From assembly GCA_024695935.1 (NCBI GenBank), contig JAILHH010000008.1:1-64000 (forward strand): DNA of 64,000 bases. Direction: 5' to 3'. Positions 1 to 9,313 of this stretch are shown here, one piece after another. The notes under the pieces were generated by a model. That model was not told where the DNA came from, searched no databases, and was given only the letters and a program-made list of their open reading frames with translations. The position numbers and the translations under genes are program-made. Each line of letters begins with the position of its first letter. The stretch's first letter is position 1. This stretch comes from Acetatifactor sp. (GTDB lineage: Bacteria; Bacillota; Clostridia; Lachnospirales; Lachnospiraceae).

Positions 1-186
1 CATGAATAATACACAGGTATATACATAGATTGTTTAAAATTATCCACAAATAATAAACAGTCTGTGGATAATAGAGATTATATACTTTTATGTGTATATT
101 TATGTGGATAACCTAAAATAAAAAAATTTGAAATGTTTTTATTTTTTATTTCATATTTAAATTATCCTTATTTTTCAACATTTTTC
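1..186. other. oriC-side intergenic region with DnaA boxes
   Basis: Three perfect DnaA boxes are visible: TTATCCACA at 40-48 and its complement TGTGGATAA at 63-71 and 103-111. A very AT-rich stretch follows (about 112-186), as expected of a DNA unwinding element. In Firmicutes the dnaA and rpmH genes diverge from the origin, and rpmH lies immediately to the right here. This is therefore probably the rpmH side of oriC, with dnaA left of the window. dnaA itself is not visible, so the assignment rests on boxes plus synteny. Confidence 0.8.
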
Positions 187-215
187 TTGACATTGACCGG
201 TACGTATTATAAAAT
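187..215 (+). promoter_or_regulatory. rpmH promoter
   Basis: A consensus -35 TTGACA (187-192) is followed after 17 bp by TAAAAT (210-215). It lies about 110 bp upstream of rpmH and should drive rpmH and possibly the downstream membrane-insertion genes. Confidence 0.65.
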
Positions 216-323
216 CAGTATGCTATTTTTTCGATAGTAGGCTATTAGCGTATGCCCTGAAAAAAACTATATGTAAATAATGTAATCCTTTACATAAAGG
301 AATAAAAAAGGAGGTGCCGCACC

Positions 324-458
324 ATGAAGATGACATTTCAGCCTAAGAAGCGTTCACACGCAAAGGTACATGGCTTCAGAGCAAGAATGAGTACTAAGGG
401 TGGAAGAAAAGTTTTAGCAGCAAGACGTGCTAAAGGAAGAAAGAAATTATCAGCATAG
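324..458 (+). CDS. rpmH: 50S ribosomal protein L34
   Basis: This encodes a 44-residue, strongly basic protein beginning [10 protein letters not shown] and ending KGRKKLSA, the conserved L34 pattern with HGFRARM in the middle. L34 is a late-assembling component of the large ribosomal subunit. The length is the usual 44 residues. The start is fixed by GGAGGTG at 310-316, seven bases upstream. It is the first gene right of the origin, followed by a hairpin terminator and then rnpA, the standard Firmicute order. The identification is close to certain. Confidence 0.97.
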   Translation: MKMTFQPKKRSHAKVHGFRARMSTKGGRKVLAARRAKGRKKLSA

Positions 459-483
459 GTCACAGTAATGTGACCTTTTTTCT
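458..483 (+). terminator. Terminator/attenuator after rpmH
   Basis: GGTCAC (458-463) pairs with GTGACC (470-475) and is followed by a T-rich run. The stem begins on the last base of the rpmH stop codon. It probably sets the excess of L34 transcript over rnpA. Confidence 0.75.
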
Positions 484-513
484 CTTTTAGAAATAAAGAG
501 GAGAAATCATCAA

Positions 514-852
514 ATGAACTTTTCGGAAAGTTTAAAAAAGAATACCGATTTTCAACACGTTTACAAAAAGGGAAAATCTTACGCTAATAAATTTTTCATA
601 ATGTATGTTTGTGAAAACGGCCTTGAAATCAATCGTCTTGGAGTATCGGTAAGTAAGAAAGTCGGAAACAGTGTGGTGAGACACAGGGTTAAACGACTTG
701 TAAAAGAAAGTTACAGGCTACACGAAAATGTGTTCAATAGTGGTTTGGACATAGTAGTCATTGCAAGAAACAGTGCCAAAGATATTGATTTTAAAGAAGT
801 TGAGAGTGCACTGTTACATCTTGGAAAATTAAATAAGATTATTAAAGTATGA
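514..852 (+). CDS. rnpA: Ribonuclease P protein component
   Basis: This 112-residue basic protein helps the RNase P RNA remove 5' leaders from tRNA precursors. The family signature is visible as [21 protein letters not shown] around residues 41-61. The start ATG follows AAAGAGGAG at good spacing. It lies between rpmH and yidD, and its TGA stop overlaps the yidD ATG, so the two are translationally coupled. The length is normal for the family. Confidence 0.96.
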   Translation: MNFSESLKKNTDFQHVYKKGKSYANKFFIMYVCENGLEINRLGVSVSKKVGNSVVRHRVKRLVKESYRLHENVFNSGLDIVVIARNSAKDIDFKEVESALLHLGKLNKIIKV

Positions 853-1058
853 AAAAATTTCTGATTACATGTATAAGATTTTATCAAAAATATATATCTC
901 CCTATAAGGGTACAAAGTGTCCATACATTCCTTCCTGCTCCCAGTACGCCGTTGAAGCTATAGAAAAGCATGGTGTCATAAAGGGAGGAGCTTTGGCTGT
1001 TTGGAGAATTTTAAGATGTAATCCCTTTTCGAAGGGTGGAATTGATCCGGTTCCTTGA
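849..1058 (+). CDS. yidD: Membrane protein insertion efficiency factor YidD
   Basis: The 69-residue protein has the YidD signature: an amphipathic basic N terminus, YQKYISP, then [11 protein letters not shown] with paired cysteines, and a C-terminal [13 protein letters not shown]. YidD sits at the inner face of the membrane and assists YidC-mediated insertion. The ATG overlaps the rnpA stop (ATGA), and yidC starts 33 bp downstream, so rnpA-yidD-yidC form one transcription unit. Confidence 0.95.
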   Translation: MKKFLITCIRFYQKYISPYKGTKCPYIPSCSQYAVEAIEKHGVIKGGALAVWRILRCNPFSKGGIDPVP

Positions 1059-1090
1059 TCTATTTTGTATATGTAAAGCTAGGAGGATAA

Positions 1091-2458
1091 ATGGATTTTA
1101 TTATTCTTACTCAGAACTCCACCCCTATATTTAAGTATATAGTTTGGGTTCTCGGAAAGATAATGGAAGGGATCTTCTTTTTGATAGACAGTATTGGTTT
1201 ACCCAACATCGGTCTTTCCATTATTCTTTTTACTATTGTCATTAATCTGATCATGCTTCCCCTTACGGTAAAACAGCAAAAGTTTTCCAAGCTTTCTGCA
1301 AAGATGAATCCTGAGATTCAGGCAGTTCAGGCAAAATATAAGGGAAAAAAAGACAATGATTCAATGCTTGCTCAAAATGCTGAGGTTCAGGCAGTTTATG
1401 CAAAGTACGGAGTTTCTCCTACAGGCAGCTGTGCTTATCTTTTGATCCAGATGCCTATTATGTTTGCTCTTTACAGAGTTATTCAGAATATGCCTGCATA
1501 TGTTACAAAGATAGGTGATACCTTCAGAGTTTTGGCTGACAAGATTTATTCTGTTGACGGAGGTAACTTCCTAGGTAATTCAAATGTGGAATCCATCTCA
1601 AGAAACGTTACCATGTATGGTAAGAGTTTTACTCAGGGAATTGAGAGCGGAGATACCACAATGACAGTTAACGGTATCATCGATGTACTCAATAAACTTT
1701 CTACATCTGATATCGCAACAGTGTCAGCTCATTACGGACTTGACGGACTTACCTTTAATGGCAAGAATATCCTGACAACACTTAGCAGTACAGGTGAGGT
1801 TATTTCAAAAGGTCTTATCGATACCTACAATAATTTCCTCGGACTTAATGTGGGAAATTCACCCTGGTATATGATAAAGGAGTCATGGACATCACTTACA
1901 GGCGGAAATACAAAGGCTGTATTTGTTCTCATAGGTGCGATCCTTGTTCCTGTTCTTGCTGCTGCAACACAGTGGATCAACGTAAAGCTCATGCCTCAGC
2001 AGGATACATCACAGGCAAGTAGCGGTAATGATCAGGCAGCTGCAATGGCTTCTTCAATGAAGACCATGAATACCATGATGCCCCTTATGTCAGCATATTT
2101 CTGTCTGACTCTGGCTTCAGGTCTTGGTCTTTACTGGATCGCAGGTGCAATTGTAAGAGGTATTCTTCAGATTGCCATCAACAAGCACATTGATAATATG
2201 GATTTTGATGATATTATCAAGAAAAATGAAGTTAAGAGCAAAAAGAAACTTGAACAGGCTAAGGCTCAGCAGGAGAGGATCAATGCTTATGCAGCAATGA
2301 ACACAAAGAAGATCAGTTCAAATCCTGCAAATTATAAAAATACCGCAGTGAGTGATGATTCCAATGCAAACTCACATACTTCTGTTACCAATGCTAAGCC
2401 CGGCAGCATGATGTCCAAGGCAAATATGGTAAAAGATTATAATGAAAAAAATCACTAA
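1091..2458 (+). CDS. yidC: Membrane protein insertase YidC/Oxa1 family, long form
   Basis: This 455-residue YidC/Oxa1-family insertase places membrane proteins in the lipid bilayer. The conserved core is recognisable: TM1 near residues 37-58 ending MLPLTVKQQ, a cytosolic coiled-coil region with MNPEIQAVQAKYKGKK, a second TM with LIQMPIMFALYRVIQ, and C-terminal TMs with MPLMSAYFCLTLASGLGLYW. It lacks the lipoprotein signal usual for Bacillus YidC. It is much longer than the usual 250-300 residues because roughly 120-130 residues separate TM2 (ends about 135) from TM3 (about 275). The C-terminal tail is polar and basic. RBS AGGAGG precedes the ATG. Confidence 0.93.
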   Translation: MDFIILTQNSTPIFKYIVWVLGKIMEGIFFLIDSIGLPNIGLSIILFTIVINLIMLPLTVKQQKFSKLSAKMNPEIQAVQAKYKGKKDNDSMLAQNAEVQAVYAKYGVSPTGSCAYLLIQMPIMFALYRVIQNMPAYVTKIGDTFRVLADKIYSVDGGNFLGNSNVESISRNVTMYGKSFTQGIESGDTTMTVNGIIDVLNKLSTSDIATVSAHYGLDGLTFNGKNILTTLSSTGEVISKGLIDTYNNFLGLNVGNSPWYMIKESWTSLTGGNTKAVFVLIGAILVPVLAAATQWINVKLMPQQDTSQASSGNDQAAAMASSMKTMNTMMPLMSAYFCLTLASGLGLYWIAGAIVRGILQIAINKHIDNMDFDDIIKKNEVKSKKKLEQAKAQQERINAYAAMNTKKISSNPANYKNTAVSDDSNANSHTSVTNAKPGSMMSKANMVKDYNEKNH

Positions 2459-2482
2459 TATATTTTTGGAGGGAAAAATATA

Positions 2483-3106
2483 ATGGAATACGTTGAAGTT
2501 TCTGCAAAAACAGTATCCGACGCCATTACCGAGGCTTGCCAGAATTTTGGTGTCACAAGCGATAAGCTGGTATATGAAGTTGTTGACGAAGGTTCAAACG
2601 GATTTTTAGGAATCGGTTCAAAGCCTGCTGTTATCAAAGCTGCAGTTAAATCATCTGTTGATGAGGCAGCAAAGAATTTCCTTAATGAAGTATTTGCAGC
2701 CATGGATCTCACAGTAGTCATCAATGTTAAATATGACGAAGCAGAGAAAAACATGGAGATCGATTTAAGCGGTGATGATATGGGAGTTTTGATCGGAAAG
2801 AGAGGTCAGACACTTGATTCACTTCAGTATCTCGTATCTTTGGTTGTTAATAAAGAGTCAGATGAGTATATCAGAGTAAAGGTTGACACCGAAAATTACA
2901 GAGAGAGAAGAAAAGAAACTCTTGAAAATCTTGCAAAGAATATTGCTTTCAAGGTAAAGAGGACAAAGAGATCTGTTTCACTTGAGCCCATGAATCCCTA
3001 TGAGAGAAGGATCATCCACTCAGCTCTTCAGAATGACAGATATGTTACCACTCATTCAGAGGGTGAAGAACCTTTCAGAAGAGTTATAGTAACACTCAAA
3101 AAATAA
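2483..3106 (+). CDS. jag: RNA-binding protein Jag/KhpB (Jag_N, KH, R3H)
   Basis: The 207-residue protein has the three-part Jag layout. An N-terminal Jag_N domain (about 1-50, EVSAKTVSDAITEAC) is followed by a KH domain containing the GKRGQTLDSLQYL loop near residue 100, and a C-terminal R3H domain ending NPYERRIIHSALQ and EPFRRVIV. Jag/KhpB binds RNA and is linked to cell elongation and division control in Firmicutes. It directly follows yidC (24-bp gap), the conserved order. An inverted repeat lies downstream. Confidence 0.94.
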   Translation: MEYVEVSAKTVSDAITEACQNFGVTSDKLVYEVVDEGSNGFLGIGSKPAVIKAAVKSSVDEAAKNFLNEVFAAMDLTVVINVKYDEAEKNMEIDLSGDDMGVLIGKRGQTLDSLQYLVSLVVNKESDEYIRVKVDTENYRERRKETLENLAKNIAFKVKRTKRSVSLEPMNPYERRIIHSALQNDRYVTTHSEGEEPFRRVIVTLKK

Positions 3107-3132
3107 TTATCAACAAAAAAGTAAATTTACTT

Positions 3133-3178
3133 ACCGGATATATGATATAATAGCGTGGAAATTATTCATATATCCGGT
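3133..3178 (+). promoter_or_regulatory. Inverted repeat enclosing the mnmE promoter -10
   Basis: A perfect 13-bp inverted repeat occupies 3133-3145 and 3166-3178 around a 20-bp spacer. The spacer starts with TATAAT (3146-3151), preceded by TG at 3143-3144 as an extended -10. The right arm is followed by TTTTATATTG. The element may be the terminator of the yidC-jag unit, an operator for mnmE, or both. The -35 region is poor. Confidence 0.55.
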
Positions 3179-3210
3179 TTTATATTGCTTTTATTTTTAC
3201 GGAGAAAAAA

Positions 3211-4611
3211 ATGAAGGATACCATTGCGGCAATTGCAACTGCTGCCTCAGATTCGGGAATAGGTATTATCAGGGTAAGCGGCAAAGAAAGCATAAACAAA
3301 ATAAATGATATTTTCATAAGCAAAGGAAAAAAACATGTTTTGACCGATGTAAAGAGCCATACCATAAAATATGGTTTTATTCTGGATGAAAAGGGTGAGA
3401 CCATAGATGAAGTATTGGTTTCTGTTTTTCATGGTCCGAAAAGCTTTACCGCAGAGGATACGGTTGAGATAAATTGCCATGGTGGATTGTTTGTATTAAG
3501 AAAGATCCTGGAGAGAGTTTTATCTACAGGGGTAAGGCTTGCAGCTCCCGGTGAATTTACAAAGAGAGCTTTTTTGAACGGTCGTATCGATCTGTCTGAA
3601 GCGGAAGCCGTTATGGATCTGATCAATTCAAAGAATGACTATTCACTTAAAGCGTCATTGAATCAGTTAAGCGGAAAATTATATGATCATGTTACTAAGC
3701 TCAGAGAAGCTGTGTTACATGAAGTTGCATTTATAGAATCAGCTCTTGACGATCCTGAACATTTTGATCTGTCAGGATATCCTGAAAAATTAAAAGAAAA
3801 GATCACTTTGATCCGCGGTGAATTGGAGAAAATGATCTCTTCCTTTGATAACGGCAAAATAATAAGAGAGGGGATTTCCACAGTAATCGTAGGAAAACCT
3901 AATGCCGGAAAATCATCTCTTTTAAATATACTGGTTGGCAGTGAGAGAGCAATAGTTACGGATATTGCAGGAACCACCAGAGATATCATAGAAGAAACCA
4001 TAAATTTAAACGGTATATGTTTAAATGTTGTCGATACTGCAGGTATCAGAGAAACGGATGATAAAGTTGAAAGAATCGGTGTTGACAAAGCTTATGAGTA
4101 CGCAGTAAAGTCCGACCTTATCATCTATATTGTGGATTCATCTGTTCCGCTTGATGAGAGCGATGAAAAGATCATTGAGATTTTAAAGGGAAAAAAGACA
4201 ATAGTTCTTTTAAATAAATCGGATCTTGATACAAAAGTTGATGTGGATGAACTTAAGTCAAAGATCAGATATGTCACAGACAGTGATGAAAATGTATCTG
4301 TTATCAAGACTTCAACTCTTGATAACACAGGAATCGATGAATTTGAAAAATGTATTAATGATATGTTCTTTGCGGGACATATTTCAATGAATGATGAGAT
4401 AGTCATCACCAGAGAAAGACACAAGGAAGCCCTTGTAAATTCATACAATGATCTTTCACTTGTGCTTGAAAGTATTAAAAAAGAATTACCCGAAGATTTT
4501 TATTCTATCGATCTGATGAATGCATATTCCAATCTGGGAACCATCATAGGTGAAGAGGTAGAAGATGATCTGGTAGAAAAGATCTTTTCGGAGTTTTGTA
4601 TGGGCAAGTGA
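3211..4611 (+). CDS. mnmE: tRNA-modifying GTPase MnmE
   Basis: This 466-residue GTPase works with MnmG to add carboxymethylaminomethyl to the wobble uridine (U34) of certain tRNAs. An N-terminal folate-binding TrmE domain is followed by a G domain inserted in a helical domain. The G motifs are clear: GKPNAGKSS (228-236), [13 protein letters not shown] and NKSD. The protein ends FCMGK, the C-x-G-K motif needed for modification. The length is normal. mnmG starts 16 bp downstream, forming an operon with rsmG. Confidence 0.96.
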   Translation: MKDTIAAIATAASDSGIGIIRVSGKESINKINDIFISKGKKHVLTDVKSHTIKYGFILDEKGETIDEVLVSVFHGPKSFTAEDTVEINCHGGLFVLRKILERVLSTGVRLAAPGEFTKRAFLNGRIDLSEAEAVMDLINSKNDYSLKASLNQLSGKLYDHVTKLREAVLHEVAFIESALDDPEHFDLSGYPEKLKEKITLIRGELEKMISSFDNGKIIREGISTVIVGKPNAGKSSLLNILVGSERAIVTDIAGTTRDIIEETINLNGICLNVVDTAGIRETDDKVERIGVDKAYEYAVKSDLIIYIVDSSVPLDESDEKIIEILKGKKTIVLLNKSDLDTKVDVDELKSKIRYVTDSDENVSVIKTSTLDNTGIDEFEKCINDMFFAGHISMNDEIVITRERHKEALVNSYNDLSLVLESIKKELPEDFYSIDLMNAYSNLGTIIGEEVEDDLVEKIFSEFCMGK

Positions 4612-4627
4612 TCTTGCCGGAGGAATT

Positions 4628-6520
4628 ATGGAGATCAGAGAAAAAGTTGATGTGTGCGTAGTCGGTGCAGGTCATGCCGGATGTGAAGCGGCTCTTGCCT
4701 GTGCAAGGCTTGGACTTGAGACTGTAATCTTTACAGTGAGCGTTGACAGTATCGCACTTATGCCTTGCAATCCAAATGTAGGCGGCAGCTCCAAGGGTCA
4801 TCTCGTCAGAGAGATCGATGCCCTTGGCGGTGAGATGGGAAAAAATATAGACAAGACTTTTATCCAGTCAAAGATGCTCAATGTGTCAAAGGGTCCTGCT
4901 GTTCATTCACTTCGCGCCCAGGCAGATAAGCAGGATTATTCCAGAAGCATGAGACATGTCCTGGAAAATCAGAATCATCTTACAATAAAACAGGCGGAAG
5001 TTTGCGAGATCCTCTTTGAAGAAAATAATGATGAAAAGAAAATTACCGGAGTAAAGACTTTTACCGGAACAATATATGAGTGCAAGGCAATAGTTTTATG
5101 TACCGGAACTTATTTAAATGCAAGATGCCTTTGCGGTGAGTCCATCACTTATACAGGACCAAACGGTCTGCAGGCTGCCACTCATCTGTCCGATTCTTTA
5201 AAGGCTATGGGCATTTTGCTCAGAAGATTCAAAACAGGTACTCCTGCCAGAATGGATAAAAGATCCATCGATTTTTCAAAGATGGAAGAGCAGTTTGGTG
5301 ATGAAAAGATAGTTCCTTTTTCTTTTTCAACAGATCCCGCTTCCATTCAGAAACCCCAGGTTTCATGCTGGCTTACTTATACTAATGAAAAGACTCATGA
5401 GATTATAAAAAATAATCTGGACAGGTCTCCCATCTATGCAGGTATCATCGAAGGAACCGGTCCCAGGTATTGCCCTTCCATTGAAGATAAGGTTGTAAAA
5501 TTTGCAGATAAGGAAAGACATCAGGTTTTCATCGAGCCTGAAGGGCTTTATACAAATGAGATGTATGTCGGAGGAATGAGTTCTTCCCTTCCCGAAGATG
5601 TTCAGCTCAAGATGTACAGAACGGTACCCGGTCTTGAAAACTGCAAGATAGTAAGAAATGCATATGCCATCGAATATGATTGCATCAATGCAAAGCAGTT
5701 AAAGGCTTCTCTTGAGTTCAAGGCAGTAAAAGGACTTTTTGCAGGCGGTCAGTTTAACGGTAGCTCTGGTTATGAGGAGGCTGCCGCCCAGGGTCTGATT
5801 GCCGGAATAAATGCCGCCATGGAAATTTTGGGAAAAGACCCGCTCATTCTTGACAGGTCAGAGAGCTATATCGGAGTACTAATCGATGATCTGGTGACAA
5901 AGGATAACAGAGAACCTTACCGTATGATGACATCAAGAGCCGAATACAGGCTTTTACTTCGTCAGGACAATGCAGATTTGAGACTGAAAAAGTATGGATA
6001 TCAGGTTGGACTGCTCTCAAAAACGCATTACGAGGCTCTTTTATTAAAAGAAAAACAGATAAATGATGAGATTTTGAGATTAAAGTCCACGATAGTTGGT
6101 GCCAATAAAAGGATCCGGGACTTTTTGGATACCAAAAACAGCTCTCATTTAAATACAGGTGCCAGCCTTGCGGAGCTTTTATGCAGACCGGAGCTTGGAT
6201 ATGATTCCATAGCACCCATAGATGATGAGAGACAGCCTCTTCCCGAAGACGTATGTGAGCAGGTTGAGATAGAGATAAAATACGAGGGTTATATTGAGAG
6301 ACAAAAACGTCAGGTTGAGTCTTACAAGAAAATGGAGAAAAAACTGATCCCCTCAGACATTGACTATGATGATATTCAGTCACTCAGAATTGAGGCAAGG
6401 CAGAAATTAAAAGAATTTATGCCTGCATCCGTTGGCCAGGCTTCAAGAATTTCAGGAGTTTCCCCTGCGGACATTTCAGTCCTTCTTATCTATCTTGAGC
6501 ACAAGAGAGGAAGAGAGTAA
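4628..6520 (+). CDS. mnmG: tRNA uridine-5-carboxymethylaminomethyl modification enzyme MnmG
   Basis: This 630-residue FAD protein is the partner of MnmE in wobble-uridine modification. The FAD-binding [10 protein letters not shown] lies at residues 13-22. Other family signatures are [14 protein letters not shown], the [10 protein letters not shown] stretch near residue 200, and [17 protein letters not shown]. The C-terminal helical domain ends with [33 protein letters not shown] precedes the ATG, 16 bp after mnmE. Length and motifs are standard. Confidence 0.97.
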   Translation: MEIREKVDVCVVGAGHAGCEAALACARLGLETVIFTVSVDSIALMPCNPNVGGSSKGHLVREIDALGGEMGKNIDKTFIQSKMLNVSKGPAVHSLRAQADKQDYSRSMRHVLENQNHLTIKQAEVCEILFEENNDEKKITGVKTFTGTIYECKAIVLCTGTYLNARCLCGESITYTGPNGLQAATHLSDSLKAMGILLRRFKTGTPARMDKRSIDFSKMEEQFGDEKIVPFSFSTDPASIQKPQVSCWLTYTNEKTHEIIKNNLDRSPIYAGIIEGTGPRYCPSIEDKVVKFADKERHQVFIEPEGLYTNEMYVGGMSSSLPEDVQLKMYRTVPGLENCKIVRNAYAIEYDCINAKQLKASLEFKAVKGLFAGGQFNGSSGYEEAAAQGLIAGINAAMEILGKDPLILDRSESYIGVLIDDLVTKDNREPYRMMTSRAEYRLLLRQDNADLRLKKYGYQVGLLSKTHYEALLLKEKQINDEILRLKSTIVGANKRIRDFLDTKNSSHLNTGASLAELLCRPELGYDSIAPIDDERQPLPEDVCEQVEIEIKYEGYIERQKRQVESYKKMEKKLIPSDIDYDDIQSLRIEARQKLKEFMPASVGQASRISGVSPADISVLLIYLEHKRGRE

Positions 6521-6541
6521 ATCATTAAAAGGAGTCGTGCT

Positions 6542-7270
6542 ATGGCTATTGATCATGACCTTTCACAATTTGATAAAGATCTTCACGAATTGGGTATCAC
6601 TTTAAGCGACCTGCAAAAGCAGCAGTTTGTCAGATACTATGAACTTCTGATCGAGTGGAATTCCTTTATGAATCTCACGGCCATCACGGATTTTGATGAA
6701 GTTTTTAAAAAACATTTTGTGGATTCTCTCTCACTTATAAAAGTTGCAGACTTAGACAGAGAATTTTCTGTTATAGATGTGGGCACCGGGGCAGGTTTTC
6801 CCGGACTTTGTTTAAAAATAGCTTTTCCAAAACTACACATTACACTTTTGGACTCTTTGAACAAAAGACTTAATTTCTTAAATGAAGTGATAGACGACCT
6901 TGGCTTAAAAGATATTAAAACCATTCACGGAAGAGCAGAGGATATTGCAAAAAAATCTGACTACAGAGAGCAGTTTGATATTTCTGTCTCCAGGGCGGTG
7001 GCAAATCTGACAACATTGTCGGAATATTGCCTTCCCTTTGTAAAAGTGGGCGGAAGGTTTATTGCTTATAAATCCGAAAAGATAGAGGAAGAAAAAAAGA
7101 CAGCTTCATCAGCATTAAAGATCCTCGGAGGTGAGTTTGAATCGGAGGAATCTTTTTATCTTCCCGGCTCTGACCTTTACAGAAATCTTTATTCCATTTC
7201 AAAGGTTTCTAAAACTCCCGGCAAGTATCCCAGAAAAGCAGGTCTTCCTCTTAAAGAACCTTTAAAATAA
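6542..7270 (+). CDS. rsmG: 16S rRNA (guanine-527-N7)-methyltransferase RsmG
   Basis: This 242-residue SAM-dependent methyltransferase modifies G527 of 16S rRNA. Conserved elements include YYELLIEWNSFMNLTAI near the N terminus, KHFVDSL, and the SAM-binding DVGTGAGFPGLCLKIAFP. Further along are LLDSLNKRLNFL and SRAVANLTTLSEYCLPFVK. It lies 21 bp after mnmG with an AAGGAG RBS. In many Firmicutes noc follows rsmG; here a two-component system follows instead. Confidence 0.95.
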   Translation: MAIDHDLSQFDKDLHELGITLSDLQKQQFVRYYELLIEWNSFMNLTAITDFDEVFKKHFVDSLSLIKVADLDREFSVIDVGTGAGFPGLCLKIAFPKLHITLLDSLNKRLNFLNEVIDDLGLKDIKTIHGRAEDIAKKSDYREQFDISVSRAVANLTTLSEYCLPFVKVGGRFIAYKSEKIEEEKKTASSALKILGGEFESEESFYLPGSDLYRNLYSISKVSKTPGKYPRKAGLPLKEPLK

Positions 7271-7285
7271 AATTTCATTAATTTA

Positions 7286-7348
7286 TTTACGTCTAAGGTA
7301 TTTTTATAGTATTATAAATTTGGAGTATGTCTGAACAAACATTTGTTC
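7286..7348 (+). promoter_or_regulatory. Promoter and 16-bp palindrome upstream of the kinase
   Basis: TTTACG (7286-7291) and TATTAT (7310-7315), 18 bp apart, form a plausible promoter. Between it and the start codon lies a palindrome, GAACAAACATTTGTTC (7333-7348), with 7-bp arms and a 2-bp centre. Its position about 10 bp downstream of the expected start point suits a repressor or autoregulatory site. Confidence 0.4.
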
Positions 7349-7360
7349 GATGGGGTTTAA

Positions 7361-8356
7361 ATGAGCAGTGAAAGAAATGAGATAAATGATATTCTTGATG
7401 AATTTAATCAGGAATGCGAAGAGCTTACCAAAAACATCCTTGAAAGGGAACAAAAAGTCAAAGAGATCGATGCCTATGTGGAATCACTCCTAAGCAGAGA
7501 GGACGATGACTTTAAGATCTTTTCTCCCAGAAATGTTGAATCCATATATCATGAGAGGATCGAGCAGTCCCGCCTGGAAAAGGAAGAACTTCAGGGTGAA
7601 CTCAAGGATTTATATCATAAGAGGAATATCATATCCGACAGGATTAATAAACTCTCGGAGATTTCTCCTTCTGATATTCAGGAGAAATCCTTCTCTATGT
7701 CATCTTCTTCAGAAAATCCAAGTTTGTCGATTTTGATACTTCAGGAAAAAGACCGTCAGCGTATTGCCTCGGAACTGCATGATACATCTTTGCAGGATCT
7801 GGCATATCTGATCCACAAGATTGAACTATCCCGACTTTTTATCGATCAGGATCCCATCAGGGCAAAACTTGAACTTTCCGTGGTCGAAGAAAAATTAAGG
7901 TCCATCATCGGAGATATCAGAAATACCATATATGATCTCAGACCCATGACCTTTGATGATCTGGGATTTAAGGCTGCTGTGGAAAGACTTTTGGAAGAAG
8001 CATCTGAAAAGAACGGACTTAAAACCGTATCTGATATTGATGAAATAACTTGCAGTGACAATATCGTTTTGGTGACACTCTTTAGAATACTCCAAGAATG
8101 TATCAATAATGTTGTAAAACATGCAAACGCACAGACCATTGTGCTAAAATGTAAAAAAATTGACGGCTTTTGTCATGTTGAAGTTAACGATGACGGTGAA
8201 GGATTTACTGATGACAAAGCTGCAGATCAGCCGGATAAACATTTCGGTATGACAGTCATGAGGGAGAGAGTCAATTTATTAGGGGGAAAAATAATGATTG
8301 ACTCTGAGGCAGGTAGCGGAACATCTATTAAAATACAAGTACCTTTAAATAATTAA
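7361..8356 (+). CDS. Cytosolic sensor histidine kinase, DegS-like (HisKA_3)
   Basis: This 331-residue kinase has no membrane segment. The first 100 or so residues are charged and predicted coiled coil, as in DegS. A HisKA_3 dimerisation/phosphoacceptor helix follows, with RQRIASELHDTSLQDL and the likely phosphorylated His140. The HATPase_c domain shows ILQECINNVVKHANA (N box) and NDDGEGF (G1). It probably phosphorylates the response regulator encoded 29 bp downstream. The input signal cannot be told from sequence, but the lack of TM segments implies cytosolic sensing. Its site between rsmG and parA is unusual. Confidence 0.88.
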   Translation: MSSERNEINDILDEFNQECEELTKNILEREQKVKEIDAYVESLLSREDDDFKIFSPRNVESIYHERIEQSRLEKEELQGELKDLYHKRNIISDRINKLSEISPSDIQEKSFSMSSSSENPSLSILILQEKDRQRIASELHDTSLQDLAYLIHKIELSRLFIDQDPIRAKLELSVVEEKLRSIIGDIRNTIYDLRPMTFDDLGFKAAVERLLEEASEKNGLKTVSDIDEITCSDNIVLVTLFRILQECINNVVKHANAQTIVLKCKKIDGFCHVEVNDDGEGFTDDKAADQPDKHFGMTVMRERVNLLGGKIMIDSEAGSGTSIKIQVPLNN

Positions 8357-8385
8357 GGGTCCGGTACGAAAGGTTTTGGTGAAGA

Positions 8386-9027
8386 ATGAGTATTAAAGTT
8401 ATGATCGCAGATGATCACGTATTGATGCGTGAGGGTATTAAACAACTTTTGGAATTTGACGGTTCCATCGAAGTTGTATGTGAAGCCAGTGACGGACAGG
8501 AGTGCATTGATAATCTAATTAAGTATAAGCCCCAGGCTTTACTCCTCGATATCAATATGCCCAAGATGAACGGAATTGAAGTGCTTACTGAGATTAAGAA
8601 AAAGAAAATTGATGTGAAGGTTTTGATCCTCACTGTTCATAATGAAGTTGAGTATCTGATGAAAGCCGTTGAGATCGGTGTTGACGGTTACCTCATGAAG
8701 GATTCTGAATCCAGCGAGTTAAAAAAGGCAATAAATGTTGTTCTCTCCGGAGAAAGCTACATTCAGCCAAAACTTATTCCTGCACTTAACAGCAGACTTG
8801 TTTCCAGAGATGTTGATAAGGAAAAGATCGAATCCCTTACAAAGAGAGAACTGGAAGTTTTGATCAAAGTTGCCAGCGGTTTGTTTAATAAGGAAATTGC
8901 CACAACTCTTAATATCAGTGAGAGAACTGTAAAGAATCACATTTCAAATATCTTCAAAAAGATCGATGTGGTTGACCGTACTCAGGCAGCTGTTTTTGCT
9001 ATAAAGAATGATCTTATTCAGTTGTAG
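8386..9027 (+). CDS. NarL/LuxR-family response regulator
   Basis: The 213-residue regulator has an N-terminal receiver domain with DD at 9-10, phosphoacceptor Asp55 in LLLDINMPKMNG and conserved Lys near 105. A C-terminal LuxR-type HTH follows (LTKRELEVLIKVASG, NKEIATTLNISERTVKNHISNIFKKI). It is the cognate partner of the kinase just upstream. The pair resembles DegS-DegU and LiaS-LiaR. Target genes are unknown. Its transcript runs into the parS region, where a 28-bp palindrome could fold as a terminator. Confidence 0.9.
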   Translation: MSIKVMIADDHVLMREGIKQLLEFDGSIEVVCEASDGQECIDNLIKYKPQALLLDINMPKMNGIEVLTEIKKKKIDVKVLILTVHNEVEYLMKAVEIGVDGYLMKDSESSELKKAINVVLSGESYIQPKLIPALNSRLVSRDVDKEKIESLTKRELEVLIKVASGLFNKEIATTLNISERTVKNHISNIFKKIDVVDRTQAAVFAIKNDLIQL

Positions 9028-9076
9028 TCAAAACACAAGATATAGTTTTAATATTTCTGGCGATTATTTTTCCATG

Positions 9077-9104
9077 GTGGAATGTTTCACGTGAAACATT
9101 CCAC
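9077..9104. promoter_or_regulatory. parS site 1 within a 28-bp palindrome
   Basis: The 16-bp parS consensus TGTTTCACGTGAAACA is perfect at 9083-9098. It is embedded in a longer perfect palindrome that runs from 9077 to 9104. parS is where ParB loads to form the partition complex near the origin. The extra flanking symmetry could also let the transcript of the response regulator fold into a terminator-like hairpin. Confidence 0.93.
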
Positions 9105-9130
9105 TTATTTTTATAAAAAAACCAAGATAA

Positions 9131-9146
9131 TGTTTCACGTGAAACA
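9131..9146. promoter_or_regulatory. parS site 2
   Basis: A second perfect TGTTTCACGTGAAACA lies 48 bp from the first. It is extended to a 20-bp palindrome (9129-9148) by AA/TT flanks. Confidence 0.93.
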
Positions 9147-9200
9147 TTTAAACCCCAAAATCTTGTGTTTGAATCTGTGAAACATCTAAATAATTACATC

Positions 9201-9217
9201 GTGAAACATCGTTTCAC
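9201..9217. promoter_or_regulatory. Reversed parS half-site pair
   Basis: GTGAAAC (9201-9207) and GTTTCAC (9211-9217) are parS half-sites in inside-out order around ATC. A further single half-site TGTGAAACAT lies at 9176-9185. These may be weak ParB contacts or decayed parS copies. Confidence 0.5.
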
Positions 9218-9313
9218 CGAAAAATATCATAATAAACCAGAAAAATAATAATTTTTGGCACTAGATATAGTAGACGGGAAACAGGAATCATTCCTAAAAA
9301 ATAATTCTTCATT

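Noticed and set aside
7333..7348. Possible LexA (SOS) box upstream of the kinase gene
   Set aside because: The arms are GAAC and GTTC, but the spacing between them is 8 bp; the Firmicute LexA box needs 4 bp.
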